Positions 1 through 12,163 of a stretch of DNA of 64,000 nt are shown in pieces; the first letter of the stretch is position 1, and each line of letters starts with the position of its first letter. A program made the position numbers and the translations under genes. This DNA comes from Valencia hispanica (Eukaryota; Chordata; Actinopteri; Cyprinodontiformes; Valenciidae), in assembly GCA_963556495.2 (NCBI GenBank), contig OY747714.1, forward strand, positions 50,040,041-50,104,040, given 5' to 3'. Under the pieces are notes generated by a model, which saw only the letters and a program-made list of their open reading frames with translations, ran no database searches and was not told where the DNA came from.

Positions 1-359
1 GTCTGGCTAACCACCTGGGACAGGTATAACAAAGCAACCCCCCCAGGATATGTTAACCAATAAGCCCCCCCACCACGACAAGGTAGCAATTCACGGAGGG
101 GACACATGTTTAGTTCAGACGTCATCCACAACGTCTCAGTCTGTCTGATGAGGTTAACTGTGGAACAGGTTAAATTATTAAACTCCTGTTTCCTCATTAA
201 ATCACTGATTTGACTGATTTTTGTCACATTACAATTAAATATGAAGCTAGAATAAAACAACTTTTTTGTTGCTAATATCTGGATCTTCTTATTGACTAAT
301 GATGGTGTTGTTAGATGGTCTGCTTTGAATGTTACTGTTACAGAAACAACAACATTCAG

Positions 360-2047
360 TCAGATTATCGGAGGGTTTTCTGCATCATCATTGTGAGAAG
401 ACATCGAATTCTTCTTCTTCATCCAGATAATAACAACCGTCGCAGCCGCCACAACAAAGACAGACATTACAGCAAAGACAGGCACAAGATGACCTCGACC
501 AGGTCCTGATCCATCCATGGTTCCTCCATCCTCTCTGCTTCCATCATTGTTCCCTGCAGAACAGAACCAGGTGTTAGTCTGATCTGTCAGGAGAAGACTG
601 AAGATCATCATCTACTGATCTCAGACCAGCTGCTTCTACAGTCTCATCAAGATGTTTCTTTCTAACATCCAGAACCAGGAAGCAACTGGAAGTTCTGATT
701 CAGAGACAGACAGACTCACCTGGAGAAGAAGGAGAAGAAGGAGCTACATCCAGGTAGATGGTGCTGAAGGGTTTAATGTCTCTCTTCCTCCGGTTTGTGT
801 CTCTAACAACATAACATTCATATATTCCACTGTCCTCAGCTATCACGTTCTTCAGAACCAGAGACACGTCTCCAGTCTGCATGTTCTTCAGCTCTACTCG
901 ACCCTTATAGCTTTGTTCTGGGATATTTAGATCTGTGCTTTGTTTGTCAACAACGAGGACATATTCTAAGCCTCTGTCAGGTCTGCTCCACTCCACAACC
1001 TCAAAAGGCATTAATCCCTCAGCCTCACATGGTAGAGTAACATTCTGTCCGATTGTAGCGGTGAGCTTCTCATCTGCAGGAGAGAACAGAGCAGAGAGCA
1101 GAGAGGTTTAACAGATATGCAGCTCATGAATTATGAAACAGAGATGAGAATAAATCATTCTGGACATTAGCTGTCCCTGTCTGGAGAAGATAACGTTAAT
1201 AATTAACAAACTGATCCGTCTCTGAGACAGAAAAACACAGACTGGATTGTTGCCATAAACATCTTGGGACCTGGACTCTCTGAATACAAGGAGTTTTATA
1301 CAGCTTCAGAGCTAAGGAAGGAATTCATGTAAAAAACCAACAACACATATTTGTCAAAAACTTGCAATAAGCCCCTAAATATTATAACAATCTCATATTT
1401 TCCCTCTTTTTGTTTCTCCAAAGAGACTCTGGTTCAGACTGAGAAAATATCTCTAAGCTAGTAATGGGACCAGTGCAGGGTGCTTGTCTGTCTGAACTGG
1501 TTTCCAGTCTCAGAGCTGAGCTGAGATCAGCTGATGACACAGAGAGAGATGTACAGTATGTCTCTGGATATGAATCAGTAAATAGCTTCAGATCTTCTAA
1601 AGTCAGTGTGAAATGAACTTATCAGAATGAGTTGGCAAAGTACTTTTTAAAAAATGCCCAAAATGTGTTTATTTGATTTAGTAAATTATTGTTTCATCAG
1701 TTATAAACTACGTTTATTTTGTTTTTTGTTTTTTTGTCCTATAGTCAGGCAGCTAACAAGAAAAGAAAATAGAATTATTGAACAATTCAGTTGTTTAATA
1801 TATATTCCCTACCAAACCCAAACAAAATGAGAATGTTTTAAATAAATATCATCGTTGTTGTCTCGATCAATGATTTTCATTTCGATGAACAAATGTTTTA
1901 ACCAGAGCAAAGGCAGCAAGAAGGAACTCCTGAAAATGAGAAAATGCACACGCTGAGTTTCAAGTTGCACAACTCACCTTCAGCAGAGACAGAAACGACA
2001 ACAAGCAGGCATAGAGACACAAGTCGGAGAAAACACACCACCTCCAT
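360..2047 (-). CDS. Single V-set immunoglobulin-domain type I membrane protein (B7/butyrophilin-like), 3 exons
   Basis: Spliced gene with coding exons 2047-1978, 1073-720 and 553-360; all junctions are GT/AG and phase 1. The product is about 205 residues. Exon 1 encodes a hydrophobic signal peptide (residues 1-23, start MEVVCFLRLV). Exon 2 encodes one V-set domain (about 24-134) with Cys39, Trp52 and the F-strand motif DSGIYEC ending at Cys110, plus an N-V-T sequon at 34. Exon 3 gives a Gly-rich linker, a membrane helix (about 164-186) and a short tail after a KKK stop-transfer. The tail has no ITIM. Known B7/butyrophilin-type V-set proteins act at the cell surface as ligands or co-stimulators. 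That role here is inference, and the missing C-type second domain leaves the exact family open. A basic RRKR stretch (118-121) lies between the F and G strands. A LINE starts 126 bp upstream of the ATG. Confidence 0.8.
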
Positions 2048-2159
2048 GTTTTAGAGGAGAAAAGTCGGAGATATTTTCGGGCTAGTGAGCTTTTCAGTGA
2101 GCTGTGAGGTAGAACTAGTTCGGCACACCCGAAACCGAGGGAAACTTAGAGCGCATTCA

Positions 2160-2172
2160 GAGGGCGTTTCTC
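2160..2172. repeat. Target-site duplication, copy 1, of the I-like LINE
   Basis: The 13-bp sequence GAGGGCGTTTCTC is repeated exactly at 7255-7267. The base on each side differs, so the duplication ends here. It marks the 3' end of the minus-strand LINE. Confidence 0.9.
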
Positions 2173-5100
2173 TTTTTCTTCTTGTTCATTTCCGGCAGGC
2201 TGGACGCCCCAAGGCGCATTGCTGCCTTCCACTGTTTTGTTTTTGTTTTTGTTTTGTCAACTCCCATTTCTGTCACAGCTTTAAACAGTCGACTCCGCTC
2301 CTGCTTATAACACCCACATTCCATGAGTACATGAAGGACTGTCTCTGCTTTCCTGCCGCACGAACATAATCCATCTGGTCTCTTTCCCATAAGAGCAAGG
2401 TCTGGGGCAAATCCACAGTGGCCCAATCTTAACCGAGTATAAATGACTTGTTCCCTTCTGCTTTTCCCCCAGATGGTGTCTCCCCCTTTGACACTACTTT
2501 GAATTGAATGAAAATGTCTGCCTCTTTACTCGGCATCCCTTATCCTCTGCCATATACACACAAGTTCCTGTCCTATAATAGTGCAAAGCTCAGAGTATCC
2601 TAATGTTGTTTTCACAGTAACATTCTCCATCTTTAGAGCGTTTTTCCTTACAGAGTCTGCATTTTCATTCCCAGAAACTCCCACATGGGCCGGAACCCAC
2701 ATGAAAGCCACTGATATCCCTACTGCCTCAGCTCTATGTAATGTCATTAGAATTTTTAGAGATGATATTCTGTCTAGCGTGGGACATTCCCGCTTGCAGT
2801 GCCATTAATGCAGCAGCTGAGTCAGTACATATTAAAGCTTGCTGGGGCATCATCTTACCTACCCACTCCAATGCACCCAGAATAGCTATGATTTCTGTGG
2901 TAAAGACTGACACTCCATCTGGGAGCCGATAACCCTGACTTAAACCAACCTCAGGAACGTGGACAGCATAGGCCGCCTTTTTACTGATAGGATCAACGGA
3001 ACCATCTGTATAAAACTGCATATAACCTCCCCAATTCTCATCTATGGTTTCATTGACCACCCCGACTAGATTGCTCTTGCCCCTCTGTTTAGACTTATCC
3101 TTCACTGTAAAATCTATATCTGGATCTGGGAGCAACCATGGTGGAACACACGGCCAGACCACTCTAGGGGACATATCATTGCCCAACTCGGTAAACTCAC
3201 TTCTTACTACACTCACAAAGCTCCTTCTTCCCTTCCTGGCTGGCTGCCAGCTCTCCTCTATCAATTTCTTCACAGGATTCCCTTGCTCTTGGCTCTCTAC
3301 CCTCCCAATATATTGAAGGGCTAATTTGACGCGTCTCAATTCAAGGGGCATCTCACCACACTCCACTAATAGAGCAGGAATAGATGTTGTCCTAAATGCC
3401 CCACAGCACACCCTCAGCACTTTTGCCTGCACATCTAGTCTTAAGAGGTTTGTCTTGGCTGCACACCCATATGATAGGCACCCATAATCAATGCACGATC
3501 AAACCATCGCCCTGTAGATCATCAGCTGAGTTTCCTTACCAGCACCCCAACTACTACCAGCAAGACACCTCAGTATATTAACAATTTTATCACATTTTAT
3601 TACAACTTTATCAATATGGGATTGCCATGTCAACCTTTCATCAAAGTGCACACCTAGAAATTTAAACACTTTGACCCTTTCAAGCGCTCTACCATATAAC
3701 CTCAGACTCAATTGCCCTATTTTACGTTTATTGCCAAATATTAGATACTTCCTTTTATCCACTGAAATTTTAAAACCCCACTTTCCTGCCCATTCAGTAA
3801 CCTTGTCCAGTGACTTTTGCATTTTCCTCATTATAAAATCCATATTTCGTCCCCTCTTCCACATTGCCCCATCATCTGCAAATAAGGAAAGGCCAAGCCC
3901 CCCTCCAACTTTACGAAAAATATCATTAATCATTACATTAAAAAGGACAGGACTTATTACACTGCCTTGCGGTGTGCCGTTATCAATTCCCATGATCTCA
4001 GAAAACTCATTCCCAACTCTAACCTGAATTTTCCGATTCTGCAAAAAAGCTTTGATCCAGTTTAACATCCGCCCTCTAATCCCTGCATCATATAATTTAA
4101 TGATAAGGCCCTCTCTCCACAGCATATCATAAGCCTTGTCTATGGTTAGAAACACTGCCACAACTCCCTCCTTGTTCCCTATTGCTTTTTGCACATCTGA
4201 CTCCAACAACAGAACAGAGTCCATTGCACCTCTTCCCAACCTAAATCCATTTTGTATGTTAGTAAACCATCCCTCTTTCTCTAATTTGTACACTAACCTA
4301 TCAGTAACCATCCTCTCCATAATCTTACATATCACCGTTGTTAAAGCAATTGGCCTATATGAACCTGGACTCTTAGCTTCCTTTCCTGGCTTTAAGATTG
4401 GCACCACTACAGCCTGCCTCCATGCTGAAGGCAATACCCCCTCTTCCCAAACTTTATTAATAAGTGCCAATACCTCATGCAAAACCATTTCATTAAAATG
4501 CTTAAAAATTTCATATACTAACCCATCCTTACCTGGTGCGGTTTTACCACCTCTACTTATTGCCTTCTGCAATTCCTTAAGTGAAAAAAATTAATTACCT
4601 GGATCAGAATTATCCTCACTAACCTCAATTTTATACTCTTGATTATTCAGAGTTCTGTTCCTTTCTCTAATCCCATTCTCTCCTATATTATCACCACAGT
4701 GGACCTCCTTGAATTTCTTAGCAAGCATACTTGCCTTCTGAACATTATTTAGTGCCACCACCCCTCTATCCTCAAGCACTGGAATAACCCTACGCCTACA
4801 GCCACCTGCCATACGGTGCACGGCTGACCACACCTCTGCCACTGATGTCTCCACTCCTAATCCACAGCAATACTTCCTCCAACAGTCTCTCTTAGCTCCC
4901 TTTATTGTCCTTCGAGCCACTGCCCTCCTTCGAGCCACTGCCCTCAATAGAATTCTGTTCTGAGGGAAATTTCTTAAATAATCTATATACTTTTTTCCTT
5001 GCCCTTATAGCATCAGTACAAGCTTTATTCCATCAGGGCACACTTACCCTATTCCTCCCACCAACCTTGCAAGGGATGAACTGACATGCATTCTGTGAGA

Positions 5101-5846
5101 TTAATTTACACAAGCTGTCATTCCACTCCTCCAAAGAGTCATCCCGAACCTTATCCAAATCCCTAGTGCATCCTTCAACAAACTCATTCCACTTTGCTTG
5201 CCTGAAATCTAAAGTTTTAGGCCTGACCAACTCATCTGTTAATAGAGATTTCCCAAATTTCAATAATTTCAATATATAAAATAATTCACCGAAGGCCAAG
5301 GCCAAATCAATACAAGAAAACCCTCCCTTTCCAACATCAAACCTCGTGGGCCTGCCATCAAATCAGTCCATTCCCATCCATAAAATCCTCAACTACCTCC
5401 CCGTTAAGGTCACGATACTTACTGCCCCACAACGGATTATTGGCATTAAAATCTCCTACCCACACTACCGGTGCTCCCACCACCTGAAATATTTCATCCA
5501 AGGTGCAAGTATTAAGGTGCAAACATGGATTATAAAAATTTACCACATTAATTTTCCCCTGTGAGCCCCATACCCTTACTGCCATACATTCCAGCTGAGT
5601 GTTAAGGGATACTCTTTGATATTGCACATTCTCCTGAATAAAAATCACACAACCCCCACCAGCCTTATCGGCCCGGTCAAGCCGCTCACTCACATACCCA
5701 GGCACTACAAAATCCAGGCAAGGTTTTAACCATGACTCCTGGACATAAATCAGATCGGGCTTATTAATAAAATCCTCTAAATACTTTTTAAGTTCCTGTC
5801 TATTTGCAATAAGGATGCAGGCATTCCACTGTAATATATAAAACAT
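2173..5846 (-). pseudogene. ORF2 of the I-like LINE: endonuclease, reverse transcriptase, RNase H (broken)
   Basis: The endonuclease lies at 5846-5358 (start MFYILQWNAC; motifs YVQESWL and VGDFNANNPLWGS). Linker segments follow at 5305-5033 and 4947-4591. Reverse transcriptase is at 4572-3499, with GTPQGSVISP and the catalytic FADD motif. RNase H is split between 3432-2734 and 2747-2526. Its four acidic positions are visible across the two frames (YTDGS, the Glu in TTEIIAI, CTDSAA, GNENAD). A Cys/His-rich tail (CSCGRKAETVLHVLMEC) reaches the element end. The intact protein would nick DNA and reverse transcribe element RNA at the nick. At least five frame changes or stops separate these pieces, so this copy is inactive. 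Confidence 0.85.
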
Positions 5847-7103
5847 TTACCCTACTGAGGAGCCTTCTCCACTCTGAGTGGTCCTTCTTTGTGCACCCTC
5901 ACTACGTGCATATACAAGATTCAAGTGCTCTGGGGACACCTCTGTACCCAGAAACCTAGCTGCCTCTTTTGCAATCATTGCTTTTATGCCTGATCGCGTG
6001 TCCACCTGCCTTGCTGCCCATAAAACTTCCACTAAAAAGGCAAAGAACGCCACTTTGCGTACCACAAAGCAATCATCTGAGCCTTGACTTCCCACCTGAT
6101 TTAACCTTTCACTTTGAATCTGTTGTATCTCCTGACCAGCTCCCCGAACTTTCCTAACTGCCTCAGCATAGGAGATATTTTCAGTCCTTTTAATTGTCTC
6201 CACTCGTTGGGCCTTAACATGTGCCCCACAGCCCCTGTACGCCGCCACATGGTCGCCCCCACAATTACAGCACTTTATCTCACTTTTTATACACTCCGAA
6301 TGGTCATGTTCCCCGCCACACTTCCCACACCTTTTCTCCCCTCTACACACTGCAGCAACGTGCCCAAACCTCTGACACCTGTAACAACGCAAGGGTGGAC
6401 ACACATACGGTTTGACTTGATAGACCATAAATCCCAGATTAACCCTTTGCGGAAGGACCTCATCTTTAAAAGAGATTAGCACAGCCGAGCTCTTTTCTCT
6501 CTTCTCCTTCCATCATTTTAAACCTTTTCACTCCCGAAATTGATCCCCCTCTCATGTTTTGAAAAATGTCATCCTCCGAAACGTCTATATCAATATAAAC
6601 GACTCCTTTTGAGCCCTGGGCAGAGTCTAAATTAGACCCTGGCACCAAACCTTGAACTGCTCGCTTATCCAACTCCTTTAACGTGAGGGCCTTCTTCCTT
6701 TGGGCTTCGTCTTACAAAATATCAGCACATTCCCATTAGACAAAATTCTTGCATGTAGAATTTCCCCAATTTTGTCACAAATCTCTGAGGATAGTTTAAG
6801 GGGGTTGGGAACTCTTCTTACTTTGTCTTTGAATTTAAAAATAATTTTCAATTTTCCCTCCTCACGCTCATCTCTCCTCACCATCTTGGGTACTTCTCTT
6901 TCTAAACTCCCACTACTACCTGACCTAATTCGCTTCCCCCCGTTTTCCCCTTTCCCCCCAGAGCCACCCTCTTTAGTTTTTCCCATACACCAATCCGGGT
7001 GTCTCAGAACAAAGCGAAAGTTAAGCCTGCTCGTAGCTCTTCGTCGACACCGCGACCACACACAAAGTCCCGGCAGTCGGCTCCAGTTGGTTAACAGAAA
7101 CAA
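5847..7103 (-). pseudogene. ORF1 (Gag-like, zinc-knuckle) of the I-like LINE, frameshifted
   Basis: Three minus-strand reading segments (about 7103-6678, 6672-6466 and 6482-5847) in different frames together form a Gag-like protein. The last segment holds consecutive zinc knuckles: CYRCQRFGHVAAVC (CX2CX4HX4C), then CGKCGGEHDHSEC, then CCNCGGDHVAAYRGC. Such knuckles bind nucleic acid in the ORF1 proteins of I, Jockey and R1 elements and package the element RNA. The N-terminal part is Lys/Arg and Gly rich. The breaks mean no full protein is made. The last segment ends directly at the ORF2 start codon. Confidence 0.8.
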
Positions 7104-7254
7104 ACAAACAAAAAAAGAATCAGATACTCCTACGTTCGACCGTGCGCCTGTGTTGCCAGGTTCTAACTCTCTGTGCCATTCACCAGCAGCAGCAACCGCC
7201 AGTCAATGCTGATTGCAATTGCTGTCCGAAAGTTCTTTCACGGTTTCGCATCTC

Positions 7255-7267
7255 GAGGGCGTTTCTC
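7255..7267. repeat. Target-site duplication, copy 2, of the I-like LINE
   Basis: Exact 13-bp match to 2160-2172, at the 5' end of the minus-strand LINE. Between 7268 and 7435 no gene or known repeat is recognised. Confidence 0.9.
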
Positions 7268-7435
7268 AATACCAAAATACGCTCTTGTATTTGGCAAATA
7301 GCCTACAGCTGTAAATCCGCTCTGGGCAAGAACACACACAGAGTTTCGAAAAATGGTCCAGTTTCACTTGGGAACGGGATCATTTTCACATGGATAGTAA
7401 ATTGAGAAATAACACAATTTTATTGTGACATATCC

Positions 7436-7870
7436 CACTGAGCAATAGACATCTATTAGACGTTTCATCTAAATTCAAACCGAAATTAGCCCGTCTATAA
7501 TCGGTCTATATTTTAGCCCGAATCTAGACAATAGAATTTAATACATTAATTGCTGGATTAAAACATTTTTAACAGTCATTGATCAATGTACAATGTAGTT
7601 TAGATTTAGACTCGATTTAGACGTCTAAATAAATACGTCATATCAACGTCTCTTTTAAGACCAAATTTAGATTATTTAATTAAATACATTAAATAATGAA
7701 CAGTGATCAAAAAAATAACTGTAAGTTGCACAACTGGTGTCCAAATATTGGACATAAATAATTTGAATTGCCATTGATCAATATACAGTAAAGTTTAGAT
7801 TTAGCCTTGATTTAGATGTTTAATCAACGTCTAGATTTAAACCTGGTTTAGAGGTCTATTAAGTTATTTT
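7436..7870. repeat. GTCTA/TAGAC-rich repeat block, copy 1
   Basis: The stretch carries many copies of GTCTA, TAGAC and the palindrome AGACGTCT spaced irregularly (for example TAGACGTCTAAAT-like runs). A second block of the same style is at 16725-17010. No open frame of note. The family is not recognised; it could be the non-coding part of a DNA transposon. Confidence 0.5.
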
Positions 7871-8157
7871 AGTGGTACCACCCACCCTCACCACTAGGAG
7901 GCAGCAACACACTTAAAGTTCCGCTCGGTCTGATCGTCGCTGATGGTGATCTGATCATATCGGAGTCTTCCGGACCGATTTATTTTACTCTCATTGGGAC
8001 CACTACATGTGAGACAACTTTGTTTCTTCAAATACACCTTGAAGGGCCGCATATAGGTGAGTGCTCAAAGGTACGTTATTTAAATGTTGTTTTGTCCTGC
8101 AATTTTTGTTAATTTAATCGTTATCCGTTTCCAGCATAGCTAGCAGGCTAGCTATAA

Positions 8158-8193
8158 CTATAGCTATAACTAGCAGGCTAGTTATAGCTATAG
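8158..8193. repeat. Perfect 16-bp inverted repeat (hairpin) with 4-nt loop
   Basis: Arms 8158-8173 and 8178-8193 (CTATAGCTATAACTAG and its exact reverse complement) flank the loop CAGG. The preceding 20 bases repeat part of the same motif. The surrounding 7871-8337 has no gene. Confidence 0.8.
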
Positions 8194-8211
8194 TTTGTGC
8201 TGCTTCAACAC

Positions 8212-8272
8212 TGAGAATTTCCCCATTGTGGGACGATAAAGGTTTATCTTGTCTTATCTTTTCTTATAATAG
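8212..8272 (+). mobile_element. 3' tail of a CR1/Rex1-type LINE (fragment)
   Basis: The text GAATTTCCCCATTGTGGGAC, then a GATAAAGG-type signal and CTTATCTT repeats, matches the usual 3' end of fish CR1/Rex1-type LINEs. Only the last ~60 bases are present, in plus orientation. Confidence 0.55.
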
Positions 8273-8337
8273 TGGGTGGTTACAACGTGGTAGTGTAATA
8301 CAAGTTATATAAGTTTAATGTTGACAATTGTCTTGTC

Positions 8338-8580
8338 TGTTGTGATTGTACAGTGTGTACAAAGAGTCAGGACGACAAGTATAATGTTCTGTTCGAACCT
8401 TTTTTTTTATGAGTGAGCAGAGCTTGCAATGTTTTACAAAGGGAACAGGGAGGTGGAGACAACAGGGAGGTGGAGACAACACGTCACGTTACGTAGTGCG
8501 TCCTTAACCATGTGACACTAATACCCAATCAGGGTGTACCTCATGCAAAAAAAACAACAATATTCTATCAGAATATTACA
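8338..8580 (-). repeat. Probable 3' LTR of Ty3 element 1
   Basis: On the minus strand the segment begins TGTAAT at 8580 and ends CACAACA at 8338 (TG...CA). Directly before it is a polypurine tract (AAAAGAAGGGGGA, 8593-8581), as expected next to a 3' LTR. It contains a 19-bp tandem duplication (AGGGAGGTGGAGACAAC-like, about 8445-8480). The outer end is less certain because no second LTR is available for comparison. Confidence 0.55.
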
Positions 8581-8863
8581 TCCCCCTTCTTTTAAACAAT
8601 AAAGTGATGTAGATTAGTCCACACAGAATAGCCTAGTTACTGCAATAAAATATGCTCAAATATTACCCATTTAGCTCATGAACAAATGTGCAAAATATGT
8701 ATGAAATATTGCAAAACTACTGAACTCATGGCCATATAACAATTGCCAACAGCACATTAACCATAATATAGCACGTACATGCATAGTGCGTATTATATCG
8801 AACGTACTTCTTCAAACAACTTTTATGTCAAGTAAACAACAAGCACATTTCTACCTTAAAGAT

Positions 8864-11250
8864 CTAAAATGTCTCTAGGCTTAACCTTACGACCAGATCG
8901 GGTGTAGCAGTCAACAGTTTTGGGAGTTGTTTGTGTTTGTGACACACACACTGCCTTATCAGGTGTATGCTGGGCATTGGAGAGATCATTGGCTGGAGTA
9001 AGGTTAATTTCTTTAGTGTCCATGAGGTGACGGCGGTTCCTCCTGTACTCAGCTCCATCCGGTGTTCTAATGTGGAAAGATCTGGCAGTGTCTGCAGCTT
9101 GGACAACAGCTGCTGGCTTCCAATGTCCATTCTCTTGGAAACGAATACTCTGCCCTTCATGTAGAGTTGAGAGTGGCTTTGATGATTTGTTGTAATACTT
9201 TTGCTGGTGATTTTGACGAAGGACTCTTTTGGTGTGAGTATCACGTCAACTGACGACTTTAGGTTTGAGCTGCTGGTGCGTGCAGGGAATGATTGATCGG
9301 AGGCAACGGCTCATCAGCAGCTGAGCTGGTGTTTTGAAGTTGTCCACAGGTGTATTGCGATACTCAAGGAGACTCAGATATGGGTCCTTGTGATCAGCTT
9401 TAGCCTTTTGCATGAGTGACTTGGCAATTTGGACTGCTTTCTCTGCAAGACTGTTGCTTTGTGGGTAATGCGGGCTTGAAGTTATATGTTTAAACTCCCA
9501 TGTGCTTGCAAATGTCTCAAACTCTCTGCATTTGTATTGGGGCCCGTTGTCAGAAATTACGGTTTGCGGAATACCGTGTCTCGCGAAGTTTGCTTTGAGC
9601 TTGTGTATTACTGTAGTAGCGGTTGTGCTGTGAAGCTTGTCCAACTCAAAGTACCTACTGTAGTAGTCCACGGTGATCATGTAGTTTTCATTGTTCCAGC
9701 TCAAGAGATCAGTTGCAACTGTTTGCCATGGTCGGTCTGGGATGGGGTGACTTATCATGGGCTCTTTGGTATTTGAGGGCCGGTGCTCCAGACACACTGG
9801 GCATTTTCCAACCAGGTCCTCTATTTGCTTGTTCATCCGTGGCCAAAACAAGACGTCACGTGCTCGCTGCTTGCACTTTTCCATGCCCATGTGGCCTGTG
9901 TGAATTCGTGAGAGCATTTCTGGACGTAATGTTGCTGGAATTATGATCTTTTCTCCTTTGAAGAGGATATTGTTCATTTGAGACAGTTCATTTCGATAGT
10001 TCCAGTACTCTGCAATGCTCTGAGGGCACTGTTTCCTTCCTTCAGGCCAGCCATCCTTGATTGTCCTTTTGAGAAGTGCGAGCTGTGTGTCCTTTTCCGT
10101 CTCAGTTTGTATCTCTTTCAGTTTAGTGTCACTGACCGGCAAACTGCTTAATACTGTGTGTACCTGCAAGTCCATGCCTTCTGAGAGGCTGTCGTCGTGG
10201 TCTGGAAATGACTTTCTGGAGAGAGCATCTGCGAGAGGAATGTCTTTGCCTGGCTTGTGAGTGATCGTGACATCATACCTTTGCAACTGGAGAATCATTC
10301 TTTGCAACCTGGGAGGTGCTGCAGTGAGTGGTTTACGTAGTATGGATTCAAGAGGTTTGTGGTCACTTTCTACAATGATGTGACGTCCATACACATACTG
10401 GTGGAAACGCTTGCATCCGAACAAGATGGCATAAAGTTCTTTTTCGATCTGTGCATAGTTTACTTCACTGTCGGTGAGTGATCTTGAGGCATAACCAATA
10501 GGTTTACCTTCTTGCAGCAGGGTTGCACCCAGTCCGTACTTGGAGGCATCAACTTGTAGTCTGAGCTCCTTGCTGGGGTCATAGTATGCGAGAACTGGTC
10601 CTGGTTAACGTGTGATCACATCTTTCATTTTCTGAAACGCTCTGTCGTGCTGTGCATCCCAAACAAACTCAATCGACTCCTTTAGTAGCTGACGAAGTGG
10701 AGCGTTAATGTCTCACAGGAGTGGGGCAAACTTTGACAGATAGTTAACCATGCCAAGTATAGTTTCCAGCTCGCCTTTATCTTTGGGTGGCTCCATGTCT
10801 CTGACAGCTTTGATCTTGGCAAGATCTGGTTTGACTCCGTCTTTTGTGATAAGATGTCCAAAATAACTGACCTCTGTGGCGCAGATGATGCTTTTGTCAG
10901 GGTTCAGTTTGACTCCTTGCTCTCTGGAGCGCTGCAGCATTGCGCAAAGATTTTTATCATGCTCCTCTTTGTTTTTGCCATAAATGAGAACATCATCAAC
11001 TATGGCTGTGACGCCCTCCAGACCTTCGTAGGTCTCATCGACTTTGCGTTGGAACTCATCTTGGGATGATTTGAGTCCAAATGGTAGGTGTAGAAATCGG
11101 TACCTGCCAAATACAGTGTTAAATGTGGTTAGTTTTGATGACTCCTCTGTTAACTTTATTGCCCAGTATCCTTACCTAGCATCCATTACACTGAAGTAAC
11201 AAGCTCCTGCTAGTTTGCATGTGATGTCTTCAAGCGTTGGAAGTGGATAA
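8864..11250 (-). pseudogene. Ty3 pol remnant: RT (partial), RNase H, integrase
   Basis: RT residues begin near 11250, and the RT tail is clearest in 10940-10713 (SYFGHLITKDGVKPD, NYLSKFAPLL). The long segment 10424-9246 carries the RNase H end (SDHKPLESI, PLADALSRK), the integrase zinc-binding HHCC module (HTGHMGMEKCKQ...CPVC) and the integrase core: Asp in VATDLLSW, Asp in VISDNGPQY, Glu in SLAEKAVQ. A TGA at about 9246 and a frameshift displace the C-terminal DNA-binding part into 9244-8864. The intact enzyme would copy and integrate element DNA. This copy is dead: RT is incomplete and several frames are broken. Confidence 0.82.
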
Positions 11251-11253
11251 TGC

Positions 11254-11852
11254 GGGCGCTTGATCAACCATTTACACGACAACGGGAAAACGGGGGGGCG
11301 AAAACGCATCTTTTGGGAAACAGCTTCCAGAGTGGAGAGTTTTTAAAACGCTGGGTGATTCGTTGTGGTGTAAACACAAGCCGGAGAAGTTTGAAAACGA
11401 TGACGTCACTGCCAGCCACCTACGGACATGTTGCACTTGCGCACTCCGCCTTTCTACAGAAAAACAACAATGGCAGATCCGATCCAGGTATGCTGTTACT
11501 ACTGATGCAGCTTCTGAAGTTATTTGGTCTCTGTAAGCAAAACTTAGAGATCATCCGGCTTCTATGCGATCGCCAACGGAAACGCATACAGTACGTGCGT
11601 CAAATAATTAATACGCCTTTATTTAAGCGGAAAACTACAAGAAGACCGCCATTGTTAGTTATCATGAAATGTTTCTTTTCCGGGTTGTGAGGGGGAAACC
11701 TTGGAACACTGCATACACGGGGCAGACTGCCATCTAAAGGGCGGGCATATGTACTACATCGTTTTCCATCGCGCGCCCTGTCGTGTAAACGCAGTGCGTT
11801 TTCACCCGCGTATTCAAACAAAAACGGCAACGTTGTCGTGTAAACAGCGCCT
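11254..11852. mobile_element. Palindromic MITE-like DNA transposon
   Basis: The outer ends share GGCGCT and TTTACACGACAACG in inverted orientation (11271-11284 and 11831-11844). The motif GTCGTGTAAAC recurs inside (near 11358 and 11779). There is no transposase, so it would be non-autonomous. Ends resemble hAT-type MITEs of fish, but no clear 8-bp duplication is seen. Open frames inside (for example 11250-11690) have no recognisable domains. Confidence 0.55.
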
Positions 11853-12163
11853 TAGAGGGAACATTGCATGGCAGTTCATGTTTCTCCACAGTTACAATGA
11901 AATATTTATACTTACAATAGTGATAACACACTACACGGGTCATAAATAAGATCTTTGTCATTTTCCTTGTAAGTGGGATAATGTACTTAATTAAAAAGTG
12001 TTCTCACAGAAATTTTAATTAATTTGATTATTTTAATAAACTATGTAAATTGGATATATGTGATGCTGGCATGACCACAGTGCACACATCTGACGTTGCT
12101 CAAAGTGGTCAAAGAGAGCACTCAGGGCGTTTGTGTGTTTGCTCAGACACATGAAAAATTAGG

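Larger units (their letters stand above)
2173..7254 (-). mobile_element. I-like non-LTR retrotransposon (LINE with RNase H), about 5.1 kb, decayed
   Basis: The element is bounded by a perfect 13-bp target-site duplication and lies on the minus strand. It has a Gag-like ORF1 with three zinc knuckles, then ORF2 with apurinic-type endonuclease, reverse transcriptase and a C-terminal RNase H, followed by a Cys/His-rich tail. RNase H in a LINE points to the I/Nimb/Tad/LOA/R1 group; I or Nimb is the best guess because these occur in fish. The element looks full length in structure, but frameshifts and stops break both ORFs. The ORF1 stop TAA (5849-5847) is immediately followed by the ORF2 ATG (5846), which suggests termination-reinitiation between the ORFs. 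Confidence 0.88.
8338..11253 (-). mobile_element. Ty3/Gypsy LTR retrotransposon 1, 5'-truncated
   Basis: On minus it retains, in order, the C-terminal half of reverse transcriptase, RNase H, integrase, a polypurine tract and a 3' LTR. Gag, protease, the first half of RT and the 5' LTR are missing. The truncation point at about 11250 coincides with the left end of a MITE-like repeat. Confidence 0.8.

Noticed and set aside
7700..8700. Possible host promoter or first exon near the 16-bp hairpin
   Set aside because: No coding exon, splice pair or transcript signal could be supported; a LINE tail and an LTR explain parts of the stretch.
11250..11690. 146-codon plus-strand frame
   Set aside because: It falls inside the palindromic MITE-like repeat and has no recognisable domain.
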